Shown: positions 1 to 6,727, counted from the first letter of the stretch. The stretch is 7,302 bases of DNA from Candidatus Nanohalarchaeota archaeon (GCA_030632385.1 DAOVUW010000043.1:1-7302), one strand, 5' to 3'. Notes: generated by a model from the letters alone, not told the origin. Numbers and translations are program-made.

Positions 1-147
1 AAATCATTTAATGAGTTTATTAAATGGTACAACAACAGAATACATCTTGGATTAAGCAGGAAAGTGGGCATAACACCCAATGAAGCAGTGCTTCATAAAT
101 TAAGGCAGGAGTGCCTAATTGGATTGATGTTTAGAAAAAGTTATTGA
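1..147 (+). CDS. C-terminal fragment of an integrase-core (rve-type) transposase, cut by the window edge
   Basis: Frame 1 is open from the first base to a TGA at 145-147, giving 48 residues. They contain FNEFIKWYNNRIHLGL followed by TPNEAVLHKL. This is the usual end of the DDE integrase core in IS481/IS3-like transposases, which read roughly F-x-x-WYN-x-x-R-x-H-x-x-L then TP-x-EA. The piece lies after the last catalytic Glu region, so no catalytic residue is visible. Whether the whole gene is intact cannot be judged, because it begins outside the window. It is followed after only 63 nt by an unrelated transposase on the same strand. The call as a mobile-element transposase tail is fairly secure from the motif; the exact IS family is inference. 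Confidence 0.75.
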   Translation, partial: KSFNEFIKWYNNRIHLGLSRKVGITPNEAVLHKLRQECLIGLMFRKSY

Positions 148-210
148 AATGGATAATAAGAAATATATATTAAATTCACCATGCAATAATATCCAGATAC
201 TACAATTTAT

Positions 211-1134
211 ATGGCAAAAAACAAGCGATGGGGAAAAGAATTCATAGACAAAAGAGACCACAAAAAATATCATAACGAACTGCTAAAACGCTACGAGATA
301 TATCTGGACTTGAACTGGGTTGCTTCATGGGACGAAGAATTGACCAAAATGAATAACAACAAACGAGGAGCGCCTTATGAATATCCAAATTCAATGATAA
401 ACTTCCAGTCATTATTTGTGGAAAAATTCTCCACAAGAGGTGCAGAATCATTAACCCGTAAATTAGAAGAATATGGTCTTATTCCTAAATGCAATGACCA
501 TGCAACAATTCACAGGCGTGTTCTTAAAATGGGCTTAAAATTCTCAACTCCAAAAGGAGTTGAAATTCATGAAGGAACAGATGGTTCTGGATTCAAGATG
601 ACAAACCCAGGAGAATACTTCCAGAATAGATACGGCAAAGCAAGAAGAAAATTCGCAAGGGTTGTAATCACTGCAACAAAAGATGAAATTCTTGAGGTTA
701 CTGTTGTTGTGAATGAAAAAGGTTCATTGTCGGAACCGGAAATTGCAGAAAAACACATTGCTTCTGTTGTCAAGAACGAGGGAAATGTAGTCAAAAGCTA
801 TAATGATTGCGCTTTTGACACAAAGAAATTATTTAATTTCCTCGAAAAGAACAATATAGAATCAGCAATAAGGATTCGTTCAGATGCAAGCACTAAAGCA
901 AGAGGTTCATTTCGGCGAAAAAAAGAGGTTCTTAAATTCAAAAAGGCAGGTTACAGAGATTGGGCTGATGAAACAGAATATGGCATGAGATGGCCAATGA
1001 CAGAAGGTCATTTTTCGGCAATAAAAAGAGGTTACGGTGATTGCGCAAGCGCGAAATTGACGCAAAATGTGTTAATTGAATTAAAAAGAAAGGTTTGGAT
1101 TTATAATGGAGTTAGGAAATATGGAAAAGTGTAA
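211..1134 (+). CDS. IS5-like DDE transposase, apparently intact
   Basis: A 307-residue DDE-type transposase that would cut and join the ends of its insertion sequence. Residues 1-110 form a Lys-rich N-terminal region with the helical YPNSMINFQSLFVEKFSTRG segment typical of IS5-related proteins. The RNase-H-like catalytic core follows. The three acidic residues can be placed at D124 (GTDGSGFK), D199 (YNDCAFDTKKLF, with D203 as the alternative) and E265 (TEGHFSAIKRGYGD). The last is followed by the Lys/Arg-rich C-terminal helix typical of the family. The length is normal and no frameshift or stop interrupts it, so it may be active. The ATG is the first after in-frame stops at 154, 157 and 187, and an AT-rich TATA-like stretch lies at 162-172. 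It converges on purP, which ends 64 nt further on the other strand. Clear terminal inverted repeats were not found, so the element ends are not annotated. The DDE class is well supported; the family name is less certain. Confidence 0.88.
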   Translation: MAKNKRWGKEFIDKRDHKKYHNELLKRYEIYLDLNWVASWDEELTKMNNNKRGAPYEYPNSMINFQSLFVEKFSTRGAESLTRKLEEYGLIPKCNDHATIHRRVLKMGLKFSTPKGVEIHEGTDGSGFKMTNPGEYFQNRYGKARRKFARVVITATKDEILEVTVVVNEKGSLSEPEIAEKHIASVVKNEGNVVKSYNDCAFDTKKLFNFLEKNNIESAIRIRSDASTKARGSFRRKKEVLKFKKAGYRDWADETEYGMRWPMTEGHFSAIKRGYGDCASAKLTQNVLIELKRKVWIYNGVRKYGKV

Positions 1135-1164
1135 TTGTTGGTGGATGACAAAGAGGTAAATATA

Positions 1165-1170
1165 TTTTTT
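1165..1170 (+). terminator. T-tract terminator behind the transposase
   Basis: A run of six T lies 30 nt after the transposase stop, in the short convergent gap before purP. Archaeal RNA polymerase can stop at such oligo-T stretches without a hairpin, and no strong stem precedes this one. There is no equally clear oligo-T on the - strand for purP in this gap. Confidence 0.4.
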
Positions 1171-1198
1171 ATGCGACACAGCATGAACAAGAGGAATG

Positions 1199-2221
1199 TT
1201 ATTCAACAATCTCATCTAATTTGTTCAATTTAACTGCTTTTTTTATCTCAAGGGCTATTCTTCTGCCTGTACTCATAGGCACATCATAATTCAAATAACT
1301 ATATGGAGAGCCACCAATAAATGGATTTGTCCCGGCAACAATTCGTGCAGATATTTCAAAGACATAAAATTCGAGTTCGTCTGTCAAAATCGTCTCAAGG
1401 CAAAAAGGTCCCCACATTCCTTTTGGTCCTTCAATATCTTTTGAAGCCTTGACAACATTTTCGCCCATTTTGATAAGTTCGTGAAGCAGCGATTCCCGAA
1501 CAACAATAGGAAAATTCCCGACAACAGTATAGCTTGTATTTATATTAATAGAGTGTTGATCCTTGAAAGAAATACGACCGAGCGCATCTGCATTTGATTC
1601 ATATCTTTTATCCATGCTCATAATCTCCAGCTTGCCGTCTAAAGGCGAATAAAAATAATGAATATAAACAGGCGCTCCTACAACAAATTCCTGGATTTGG
1701 AATTTACCTATTTTTTTTGTTTTTATTTTTTCTTCAAAATCTTTTTTGTCCTGTGCAAGAAAATAACCGCTTCCGCCTTTTGCGCCGTATTCTTTTACAA
1801 TAACAGGTCTGTCTATATCTTCAGATGATTCAAAAACCATCGGCAGTTTTAGTCCTGCTTTTTGGAGCCATTGCCTTTCGAGATTTCTGTCAGATTCCCA
1901 TTTCAATATGTTCTTGCAACCATAATACATAACCTCGCTTTTCTTTATTTTATCCAAACTATAATAGCTTACAAAACTTCCGTGAGGAATAATGACTGCG
2001 TTTTTTTCTATTAACAGATGCTCGTATTTTTCATAATCGCCAAAAGAAGGAATTTCAATGATTTCATCGGCAACTCTAAACATTTCATAGAGTTTCGTCT
2101 TTCCTTTTTCGCATATTACTATTGTTTTAAATCCCTCGTCTTTTGCGCCTTTTAGAATTTGTAGGGCTGTGTGGCTGCCGAATGTTGCAATTTTGATGTC
2201 CTTATTTTTTATTGAATCCAT
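1199..2221 (-). CDS. purP: PurP: 5-formaminoimidazole-4-carboxamide ribonucleotide (FAICAR) synthetase
   Basis: A 340-residue ATP-grasp enzyme of archaeal de novo purine synthesis. It ligates free formate to AICAR using ATP to give FAICAR, the last substrate before closure to IMP, and so replaces the folate-dependent step of PurH. The N-terminus IATFGSHTALQILKGAKDEG is a family hallmark. It is followed by PHGSFVSYYSLD (about 94-105), LKWESDRNLERQWLQKAGL (about 126-144), the ATP-grasp glycine-rich loop VIVKEYGAKGGSGYF (about 161-175), the substrate-site region HYFYSPLDG and MDKRYESN, GPFCLE, and FEISARIVAGTN near the C-terminus with the metal/ATP-binding Glu. Length matches characterised PurP proteins (about 330-360). 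From memory these segments look closer to the Pyrococcus/Thermococcus type than to the Methanocaldococcus type. The gene starts 36 nt after the upstream membrane-protein gene and has a TATA-like box about 30 nt before its ATG, so it can be transcribed on its own. The assignment is secure. Confidence 0.96.
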   Translation of the reverse strand: MDSIKNKDIKIATFGSHTALQILKGAKDEGFKTIVICEKGKTKLYEMFRVADEIIEIPSFGDYEKYEHLLIEKNAVIIPHGSFVSYYSLDKIKKSEVMYYGCKNILKWESDRNLERQWLQKAGLKLPMVFESSEDIDRPVIVKEYGAKGGSGYFLAQDKKDFEEKIKTKKIGKFQIQEFVVGAPVYIHYFYSPLDGKLEIMSMDKRYESNADALGRISFKDQHSININTSYTVVGNFPIVVRESLLHELIKMGENVVKASKDIEGPKGMWGPFCLETILTDELEFYVFEISARIVAGTNPFIGGSPYSYLNYDVPMSTGRRIALEIKKAVKLNKLDEIVE

Positions 2222-2246
2222 ATTTGTACATTATCCTCTAATTTTT

Positions 2247-2254
2247 GTTTATAA
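2247..2254 (-). promoter_or_regulatory. TATA-like box of purP
   Basis: On the - strand this reads TTATAAAC, centred about 30 nt before the purP ATG. With the usual archaeal spacing of about 26 nt, transcription would start within a few bases of the start codon, giving an almost leaderless mRNA. The box lies just past the stop codon of the upstream membrane-protein gene. Confidence 0.45.
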
Positions 2255-2257
2255 TTT

Positions 2258-2863
2258 TCATGATGTTCTATTTGTTGATATCATAGATGAATCTAATTGA
2301 GTCATTACCTCTAAACTTTCCAAACGCATTATTAATAAAGCGAATGTTAATTTTAAGATAAAAAAACCTATGATAAAAATAAAGATGGGAATTAAATATA
2401 AAAATAAGAGTTTTTCTTTCCTTTGAGGATATTTGAAAAAATAATATAAAAAAGGCAAATTAAATGCAATTAATGAAAACAAAAACACAACAGGCAATAG
2501 GATAAAAAAAGACATGCCTGATTCAGTAATTTCTATATTTATTTCAGAAAAAAGAACAGACTGAATATTATAATTAATAAAAATATTTAAAAAAACAAAA
2601 GAAATAATTGATGAAAAAATAATGCCCAGCTTAAAAACTGTTTCAATTTGGTCTACTCTTTTTGTAAAAATATATGAAAAAATAATACCTACAATTAGGT
2701 AAAAAAAAAGATAAAATAAAATAGAAATTGTAGAATAATTTCTTATGATATTTAATGTAGAATAATTTCTTAGGATATTTAAAATACTGGCACCCAGCCA
2801 ACTCCCTATGAATAATAGTAAAAAAGAAAATAATACCATCAATAAATTATTTTTTAAATTCAT
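2258..2863 (-). CDS. Hypothetical five-helix membrane protein
   Basis: 201 residues that I cannot assign to a known family. Five strongly hydrophobic segments are visible at about 7-29, 46-66, 77-97, 118-143 and 152-178, separated by short polar loops such as FTKRVDQIET (66-75) and KYPQRKEK (144-151). The C-terminal tail of about 20 residues is polar and rich in Ser, Thr and Met. The composition is extreme in Ile, Phe and Leu and the DNA very AT-rich, as expected for a small integral membrane protein in such a genome. Residues 29-46 are two copies of a nine-residue unit, N-I-(L/I)-(I/L)-R-N-Y-S-T, just after the first helix. It sits between guaA (stop 168 nt upstream) and purP (start 36 nt downstream) on the same strand, but nothing in it suggests a purine-related job. 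The ATG at 2863 is followed by a Lys/Asn-rich start that suits an N-terminus. Gene reality is likely; function is unknown. Confidence 0.75.
   Translation of the reverse strand: MNLKNNLLMVLFSFLLLFIGSWLGASILNILRNYSTLNIIRNYSTISILFYLFFYLIVGIIFSYIFTKRVDQIETVFKLGIIFSSIISFVFLNIFINYNIQSVLFSEINIEITESGMSFFILLPVVFLFSLIAFNLPFLYYFFKYPQRKEKLLFLYLIPIFIFIIGFFILKLTFALLIMRLESLEVMTQLDSSMISTNRTS
2730..2783. repeat. 27-bp tandem duplication inside the membrane-protein gene
   Basis: Two adjacent 27-bp units, 2730-2756 and 2757-2783, differ at 2 of 27 positions. The length is a multiple of three, so the reading frame is kept and the protein gains one nine-residue repeat (29-37 and 38-46) in the loop after its first membrane helix. 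The near identity at DNA level points to a recent slippage event. Confidence 0.9.
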
Positions 2864-3031
2864 AAAATAAATAAAATTATAATTACTTAACTTTTACGTT
2901 TTTTATTTTAGATAAAGAGTACCTTAGATACATTAAGAAATGTTATTTGCACATTAAAAGTAGTATTGAGTACGATGCCATTTTATCCTCTTAATTACGC
3001 ACGAATCATTTATATAAAATAAGAAACCACA

Positions 3032-4894
3032 TCATTCCCACTCAACAGTTCCCGGTGGTTTTGGTGTCAAATCATAGACTACTCTGCTGATGCTTGAATC
3101 TCTTAAAATTTCTTCTGTTATTTCATCCATGCATTCTTGCGGAATATCTTCTCCCGGGACAGCAGGAACGCCCGTCATAAAATCATTTGTAATAAAAAGA
3201 CGGATTGCAATAGATCTTCGCTTATTTTCTTTATCAAAAGAAACCGGAAATAAAATAACCGGAGCCTGCGCTATTTTTCTCATTGCATTATATTTCATCA
3301 GATTTTTATTTACAATATCGTCTGCTCTCTGCAACTGCACAATTGCATCATGCGTCAATTTTGTCGGTGTTATTTTTGAAATAGTTTTAGTGTACTCTTG
3401 ACCGAAAATATAGACGACCCTGTTGATGTTATGAAAATATTGCGGTATTTCTTTTGCGATATTCATAAGAACAGACCATGGTGCTTTCCCGGAAAGACCA
3501 ACAGCATAATTGTAAGTTCTTGAATCGCCCTGTACTCCCACTGTCTTAAATGGAAGTAGCGTTGCATTAAGATTGTATTTTGCGACAAATTCATCGAGGT
3601 GTGCATTTGTCTCTTGGAAATCTTTGTCCATATATGGCTCATGGGCACATATTATTCTTATTGCAAGTCCCGGTCCCGGAAAAGGCTGCCTCCAGACAAG
3701 TCCATCAGAAAGTCCAAGATATTTTCCAACCATCCTTACTTCATCTTTGTGCAGATCCTTATTCGGTTCAACAACCATTCCTTTTTCTCTTTTTTCTCTT
3801 ACCAGTTCTGAATCATTGTGGTGTGTTTTTATGACTTCTGCGCTTGAACTCACTATTCCTGATGCGCTTTCAATTAAATCAGGACGCAGTGTTCCCTGGG
3901 CAATAAAGGTCTTGTCCATATCAAGATTAAGATTTTTTATTTCTTCTTCTGCGACCTTCATAAAACAATCCCCTATTATTTTTCTCTTGATTTCAGGAGA
4001 AACAACTTCGCTTAATTTGTCTGTTTTGATGCCATCAATTGTAGTTGTAGCATTGTAAAAAGCATCTGAAGCATCAACTACTTTCAAATCAAGATTCAGC
4101 TTCTTCAAGTCGTGCTCTACTTGGCAGCTTTCGTTTAATCTCATGAAACCTGTATTTATATGAAGTGCATGGATTTGTGAATGATTAATGGCTTTTGCAA
4201 GTAATGCCGCGCATACGCTTGAATCAACGCCACCACTAACAAGAACAAGTACATCTTTATCTCCAATCATATTTTGGATATATTTGACAGAACTATTCAG
4301 TTGGCTCTCCTTTGTATAATTGCCGCTAAATTTGCATATTTTATATAAAAAATTATCCACTATCTTTTTGCCAAATTTTGTTAAATCAACTTCCGGGTGA
4401 AACTGAACGCCGTATAGTTTCTTTTCCTTATTTCTGACTCCTGCAATTATTCCTGTGGACTCTGCGATAATTTCAAAATCATCTGCTACAACCGTTATGC
4501 TGTCTCCATGACTCATCAAGACATCCTGTGTTTGCGTCAATCCTTCAAACAACAAGTTGTCTGTTTTTATTTGGATTTGCATCTGGCAGTCTTCTCTTCT
4601 TGCTTTTTTTTCAACAGTTCCGCCAAAATGATAGTTCATAAGTTGCATTCCATAACAGATGCCAAGGACAGGGATGCCTAGATCAAAAACATTTTTGTTG
4701 TATTTTGGGGCGTTTAAGGCATAGACACTGCTTGGACCACCAGAAATAATAATTCCTTTATATTGCTGGAGAATCGTGGTGTTTGTGTCCATAGACAAAA
4801 TGTCGCATTCTACATTCAAGTCACGGATACGTCTGTCAATGACTTTGCCATATTGTGCTCCTGCATCCAACAACGCAATTTTTTCATTTGTCAT
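3032..4894 (-). CDS. guaA: GMP synthase (glutamine-hydrolysing), fused, long eukaryote-like form
   Basis: 620 residues. It converts XMP to GMP using ATP, with ammonia channelled from glutamine. Residues 1-190 are a class I glutamine amidotransferase with the catalytic triad C80 (GICYGMQ), H166 and E168 (QFHPE). From about 210 follows the ATP pyrophosphatase domain with the P-loop SGGVDSS (220-226), QGTLRPDLIESAS (333-345) and THHND (357-361). The C-terminal dimerisation domain includes PFPGPGLAIR (404-413), TVGVQGDSRTYNY (451-463) and the terminal KPPGTVEWE. Most bacterial enzymes are about 510-525 residues. The extra length here lies in the C-terminal part: a segment around 417-447 between the FPGPG motif and VGVQGD, then HNINRVVYIFG and FITNDFMTGVPAVPG. 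This matches the human GMPS pattern as I remember it. Archaea classically encode the two halves as separate proteins, so a fused long form next to purP is notable. The start is the first ATG and directly precedes the conserved IALLDAGAQYGKVI. Confidence 0.97.
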   Translation of the reverse strand: MTNEKIALLDAGAQYGKVIDRRIRDLNVECDILSMDTNTTILQQYKGIIISGGPSSVYALNAPKYNKNVFDLGIPVLGICYGMQLMNYHFGGTVEKKARREDCQMQIQIKTDNLLFEGLTQTQDVLMSHGDSITVVADDFEIIAESTGIIAGVRNKEKKLYGVQFHPEVDLTKFGKKIVDNFLYKICKFSGNYTKESQLNSSVKYIQNMIGDKDVLVLVSGGVDSSVCAALLAKAINHSQIHALHINTGFMRLNESCQVEHDLKKLNLDLKVVDASDAFYNATTTIDGIKTDKLSEVVSPEIKRKIIGDCFMKVAEEEIKNLNLDMDKTFIAQGTLRPDLIESASGIVSSSAEVIKTHHNDSELVREKREKGMVVEPNKDLHKDEVRMVGKYLGLSDGLVWRQPFPGPGLAIRIICAHEPYMDKDFQETNAHLDEFVAKYNLNATLLPFKTVGVQGDSRTYNYAVGLSGKAPWSVLMNIAKEIPQYFHNINRVVYIFGQEYTKTISKITPTKLTHDAIVQLQRADDIVNKNLMKYNAMRKIAQAPVILFPVSFDKENKRRSIAIRLFITNDFMTGVPAVPGEDIPQECMDEITEEILRDSSISRVVYDLTPKPPGTVEWE

Positions 4895-4909
4895 TATGTG
4901 AAAATATTG

Positions 4910-4924
4910 TTTAATATTAAAAAA
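4910..4924 (-). promoter_or_regulatory. Possible guaA promoter, overlapping a T6 tract
   Basis: On the - strand the stretch reads TTTTTTAATATTAAA, centred about 23 nt before the guaA ATG, which is where a TATA box would sit for a leaderless transcript. The T6 run (4919-4924) could instead end the Nudix transcript arriving from upstream. The whole 209-nt gap to the Nudix gene holds no other clear feature. Confidence 0.3.
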
Positions 4925-5103
4925 GAAGCTAAATTACAAGTTGAGTAAATTTCTTTTTAATTATATTCTGTAAGCGACCAATAGAAATGAAAGTGCAACG
5001 GGAATGTAATGAATGAATGTTGGGCGAAGAGAAATACTTGAGAGTCTTATGGTGTTATTGAATTGTTTTTTTGACAAGCTATAGTTCCTATCAATTTAGT
5101 TTA

Positions 5104-5547
5104 TTAATTCTGTGCATCTTCCAGGCTTTTCTTTTTTATAAATTTTTCAATAAATTGTTTTGTTGCCGGATTCAAATCAATTTTCAGGGCATCTTGAGTT
5201 TTAAACCATTTGTATTCTTGTAATTCATCGTTTAATTTTATCTTGTTGCTTTGAACTTTAGCAGAGAAATCTATAAATACCATGTGCCTCTTTTCGTGAT
5301 ATTCTTCAGAAAAAATACTTTCCTGAATATCAATTAATTTTATGTTATCTACATCAAGATTAGTTTCTTCTTTGACCTCTCTTTTCGCACAACCATGTAA
5401 TGTTTCACCCCATTCAAGATGTCCTCCTGGAACAATCCATTTATTTTTCCATTTATGAGAACGAGCGAGAAAAATTTCATTCTTATTGTTGTGGATTAGA
5501 ATACCCACCACAACTCTTGGCATTTCTGATATGTTATTTGTTGTCAT
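5104..5547 (-). CDS. Nudix (MutT-like) hydrolase
   Basis: 147 residues. Nudix enzymes hydrolyse nucleoside diphosphates linked to another moiety, often clearing oxidised nucleotides or nucleotide sugars; the substrate cannot be read from this sequence. The Nudix box spans residues 42-64: G42, E48, then REVKEET (56-62) with E57, E60 and E61 as the likely metal ligands. The box's usual Gly is replaced by N63, a common variation in this family. Before it are the typical first strands (PRVVVGILIHN, 10-20), a basic patch with KWIVPGGHLEWGE (36-48), and after it the HMVFIDFSAKV strand and an EYKWF segment (111-115), as in MutT-like proteins. Length is normal for a single-domain enzyme. The ATG at 5547 is preferred to Met9 because a good TATA box lies about 25 nt before it. 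It is upstream of guaA on the same strand, which fits nucleotide metabolism but does not prove a shared role. Confidence 0.93.
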   Translation of the reverse strand: MTTNNISEMPRVVVGILIHNNKNEIFLARSHKWKNKWIVPGGHLEWGETLHGCAKREVKEETNLDVDNIKLIDIQESIFSEEYHEKRHMVFIDFSAKVQSNKIKLNDELQEYKWFKTQDALKIDLNPATKQFIEKFIKKKSLEDAQN

Positions 5548-5567
5548 AATATATTAGAGTTAAGCAA

Positions 5568-5575
5568 TATTTATA
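5568..5575 (-). promoter_or_regulatory. TATA box of the Nudix gene
   Basis: TATAAATA on the - strand, centred about 25 nt before the ATG. The usual TATA-to-start distance of archaea would place the transcription start at or next to the start codon, so the mRNA is probably leaderless. This is the clearest promoter in the window and also decides the start codon chosen for the gene. Confidence 0.6.
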
Positions 5576-5732
5576 TGGTTTGATAATAGGACGACTTTTT
5601 TTAAATTTTTACATTGTGTGTAAATAGTATGTTGTGCAAAATTTTAGATACAATAAAAGAGCTTTACGCAATTTACTGCTTTTAATATATAGAGAATATT
5701 ATATGCTGCTTGCATATTTTACATATAATATG

Positions 5733-5772
5733 AAAAAAGCATGCACATTCTAAAGAGAATTAAATTTGCATG
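5733..5772 (-). terminator. Hairpin plus T6, intrinsic-terminator-like, on the - strand
   Basis: Read on the - strand, CATGCA (5772-5767) pairs with TGCATG (5745-5740), and inside them ATTCT pairs with AGAAT around a four-base loop. One C later comes a run of six T (5738-5733). This looks like an intrinsic terminator. It lies 374 nt after the stop of the VTT/DedA-like gene and 185 nt before the Nudix start, so it has no obvious protein gene to serve. It may close an unannotated small transcript from the region 5773-6145. Confidence 0.5.
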
Positions 5773-5876
5773 ATTTCTATTTGTCTTTCTTGAAGTACAC
5801 ATAACATTATGGATAAACGAAGTTTTGTGAACATATTGAATAAATTTGATGCTCAAAAACAGGTTTTTGGCGCAAT

Positions 5877-5895
5877 AAAAAATCTTTGATTTTTT
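5877..5895. repeat. 19-nt palindrome, copy 1 (core AAAATCTTTGATTTT)
   Basis: Eight-base arms AAAAAATC and GATTTTTT around TTT. Its reverse complement matches positions 7074-7092 at 17 of 19 bases. On the + strand it merges into a run of T (5890-5896), so it would also work as a terminator-like hairpin, and it follows another hairpin at 5854-5869. Confidence 0.6.
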
Positions 5896-6042
5896 TGTGA
5901 ATTGTGATCCGGGAATTTTTACGTTAAATTTCTATTATAGTTTCCTGCTAGGAATTGATTTTTAGTACAACGATGCTGAAAGTAAAAAATCAAACTTATC
6001 GTACCTATAGTTTACTTTAGGATGGTATCCTTGCTTTTCCAT

Positions 6043-6049
6043 AAAAAAA
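6043..6049 (-). terminator. T7 tract downstream of the VTT/DedA-like gene
   Basis: Seven T in a row on the - strand (A7 on +), about 100 nt after the stop of the membrane-protein gene and embedded in a pyrimidine-rich stretch reading TTCTCTTCTTTTTTT. Oligo-T of this kind is the main archaeal termination signal. It also directly precedes the ATG of a 26-codon - strand ORF at 5962-6042. Confidence 0.45.
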
Positions 6050-6145
6050 GAAGAGAATAATTTTGAGGGGTAAAATAATATCTCTTTAATTTAAACTACT
6101 TTATTTATGGAGAATTAACTGCATTACAATCAATAGATAATTAAC

Positions 6146-6727
6146 TTATATGAATGGCATAATTCCTTTTGTAGCCAAGAGTGTAATCATTAAAGCAAAA
6201 GTAAAATCTCCTAAAATTATTATTACATTCATTTTTTTAGGTGGATATTTTACTGCTGCAAGGAAAAGGATAATAATATCATTCGGTAGTGGTAAAAAAC
6301 CAATATATATATAAGCAATAACAAAAACTATTTTCTCTAACCATTTTCTTTTTTTATACACATTGGCGATTTTGTCTATTCTCTTGTCCCATTTTCCTCT
6401 AATTAATTTTATTCCTTTAGAACCAATATAAAATATTATTATGTCCCCTATTGCTAAACTTACTCCTGCTACTATGCCTAAATAAATTGGATTCATGCCT
6501 CCAGCGACAAGAGCAATTAAAAGACTAATAAAAGAAATAGAACCTCCGGCAGAAAATCCGCCAAAGAACGAAACCACAGCTACAAGGATATATCCATTTT
6601 GAATACCAATTTCATTTACTAGTTCTTCAGGGTTTATAAAATGAAGAAGAGTAATCAAAGAAATTACAAAGAGAACTAATACTAAAAAAAGAATTATCTT
6701 TGCACTCCTTTTTTCTGTATTATTCAT
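6146..6727 (-). CDS. VTT/DedA-like (SNARE-associated Golgi family) membrane protein
   Basis: 193 residues, integral membrane. Family members with the VTT domain are thought to move or flip lipids across membranes and to support envelope homeostasis; the substrate here is unknown. A helix at about 10-30 is followed by the re-entrant, Gly-rich hydrophobic part FFGGFSAGGSISF (54-66), a helix through IALVAGG, and GIVAGVSLAIGDIIIFYIGSKG (84-105). The last strongly resembles the DedA pattern of a Gly/Ala helix ending in GD-x(3-4)-Y-x-IG-x-x-G. A basic cytoplasmic stretch (106-132, many Lys/Arg) leads to helix 133-145, the second re-entrant element FLPLPNDIIILFLAA (144-158) in place of the classical F-x-x-R-x-x-P loop, and a last helix at 167-186. 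The classical Arg of bacterial DedA is not seen, so it belongs to a divergent branch. The gene stands alone between two long intergenic regions, with a TATA-like box at the leaderless distance. Confidence 0.72.
   Translation of the reverse strand: MNNTEKRSAKIILFLVLVLFVISLITLLHFINPEELVNEIGIQNGYILVAVVSFFGGFSAGGSISFISLLIALVAGGMNPIYLGIVAGVSLAIGDIIIFYIGSKGIKLIRGKWDKRIDKIANVYKKRKWLEKIVFVIAYIYIGFLPLPNDIIILFLAAVKYPPKKMNVIIILGDFTFALMITLLATKGIMPFI

Larger units (their letters stand above)
5548..6145. other. Long intergenic region rich in short hairpins, no convincing long gene
   Basis: 598 nt without an open frame of normal gene size on either strand. It holds a chain of perfect inverted repeats: 5701-5717 (6-bp arms), 5740-5772 (6+5 bp, see terminator), 5854-5869 (CAAAAAC AG GTTTTTG), 5877-5895 (8-bp arms), 5942-5954 (TTCCT GCT AGGAA), 5955-5993 (9-bp arms TTGATTTTT/AAAAATCAA around a 21-nt loop) and 6019-6031 (AGGAT GGT ATCCT). 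Two 26-codon ORFs are present, at 5809-5889 on + and 5962-6042 on -, neither with recognisable similarity. The region separates the VTT/DedA-like gene from the Nudix gene, both on -. AT-rich DNA makes some short hairpins by chance, but the longer stems here look in excess of that. Confidence 0.5.

Noticed and set aside
567..794. 75-codon - strand ORF within the transposase gene (and a similar one at 242-451)
   Set aside because: Mirror image of the transposase reading frame; no motif and no promoter of its own.
154..1172. AT-rich inverted pair flanking the transposase as terminal inverted repeats
   Set aside because: The match consists almost only of A/T runs, which pair by chance in this genome; no target duplication was seen.
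3573..4058. 161-codon + strand ORF and three smaller + ORFs opposite guaA
   Set aside because: They lie antisense to conserved GMP synthetase codons, have low-complexity Ser/Phe/Leu-rich translations and show no family motif.
4970..5100. Somewhat G+C-richer stretch between guaA and the Nudix gene as a small RNA
   Set aside because: No stable stem, no box C/D (RTGATGA/CTGA) or H/ACA pattern, and no paired promoter and terminator.
5809..5889. 26-codon + strand ORF between the Nudix and VTT/DedA-like genes
   Set aside because: It has an ordinary ATG but no TATA at a good distance, no recognisable similarity, and its 3' part coincides with two hairpins that better explain the sequence.
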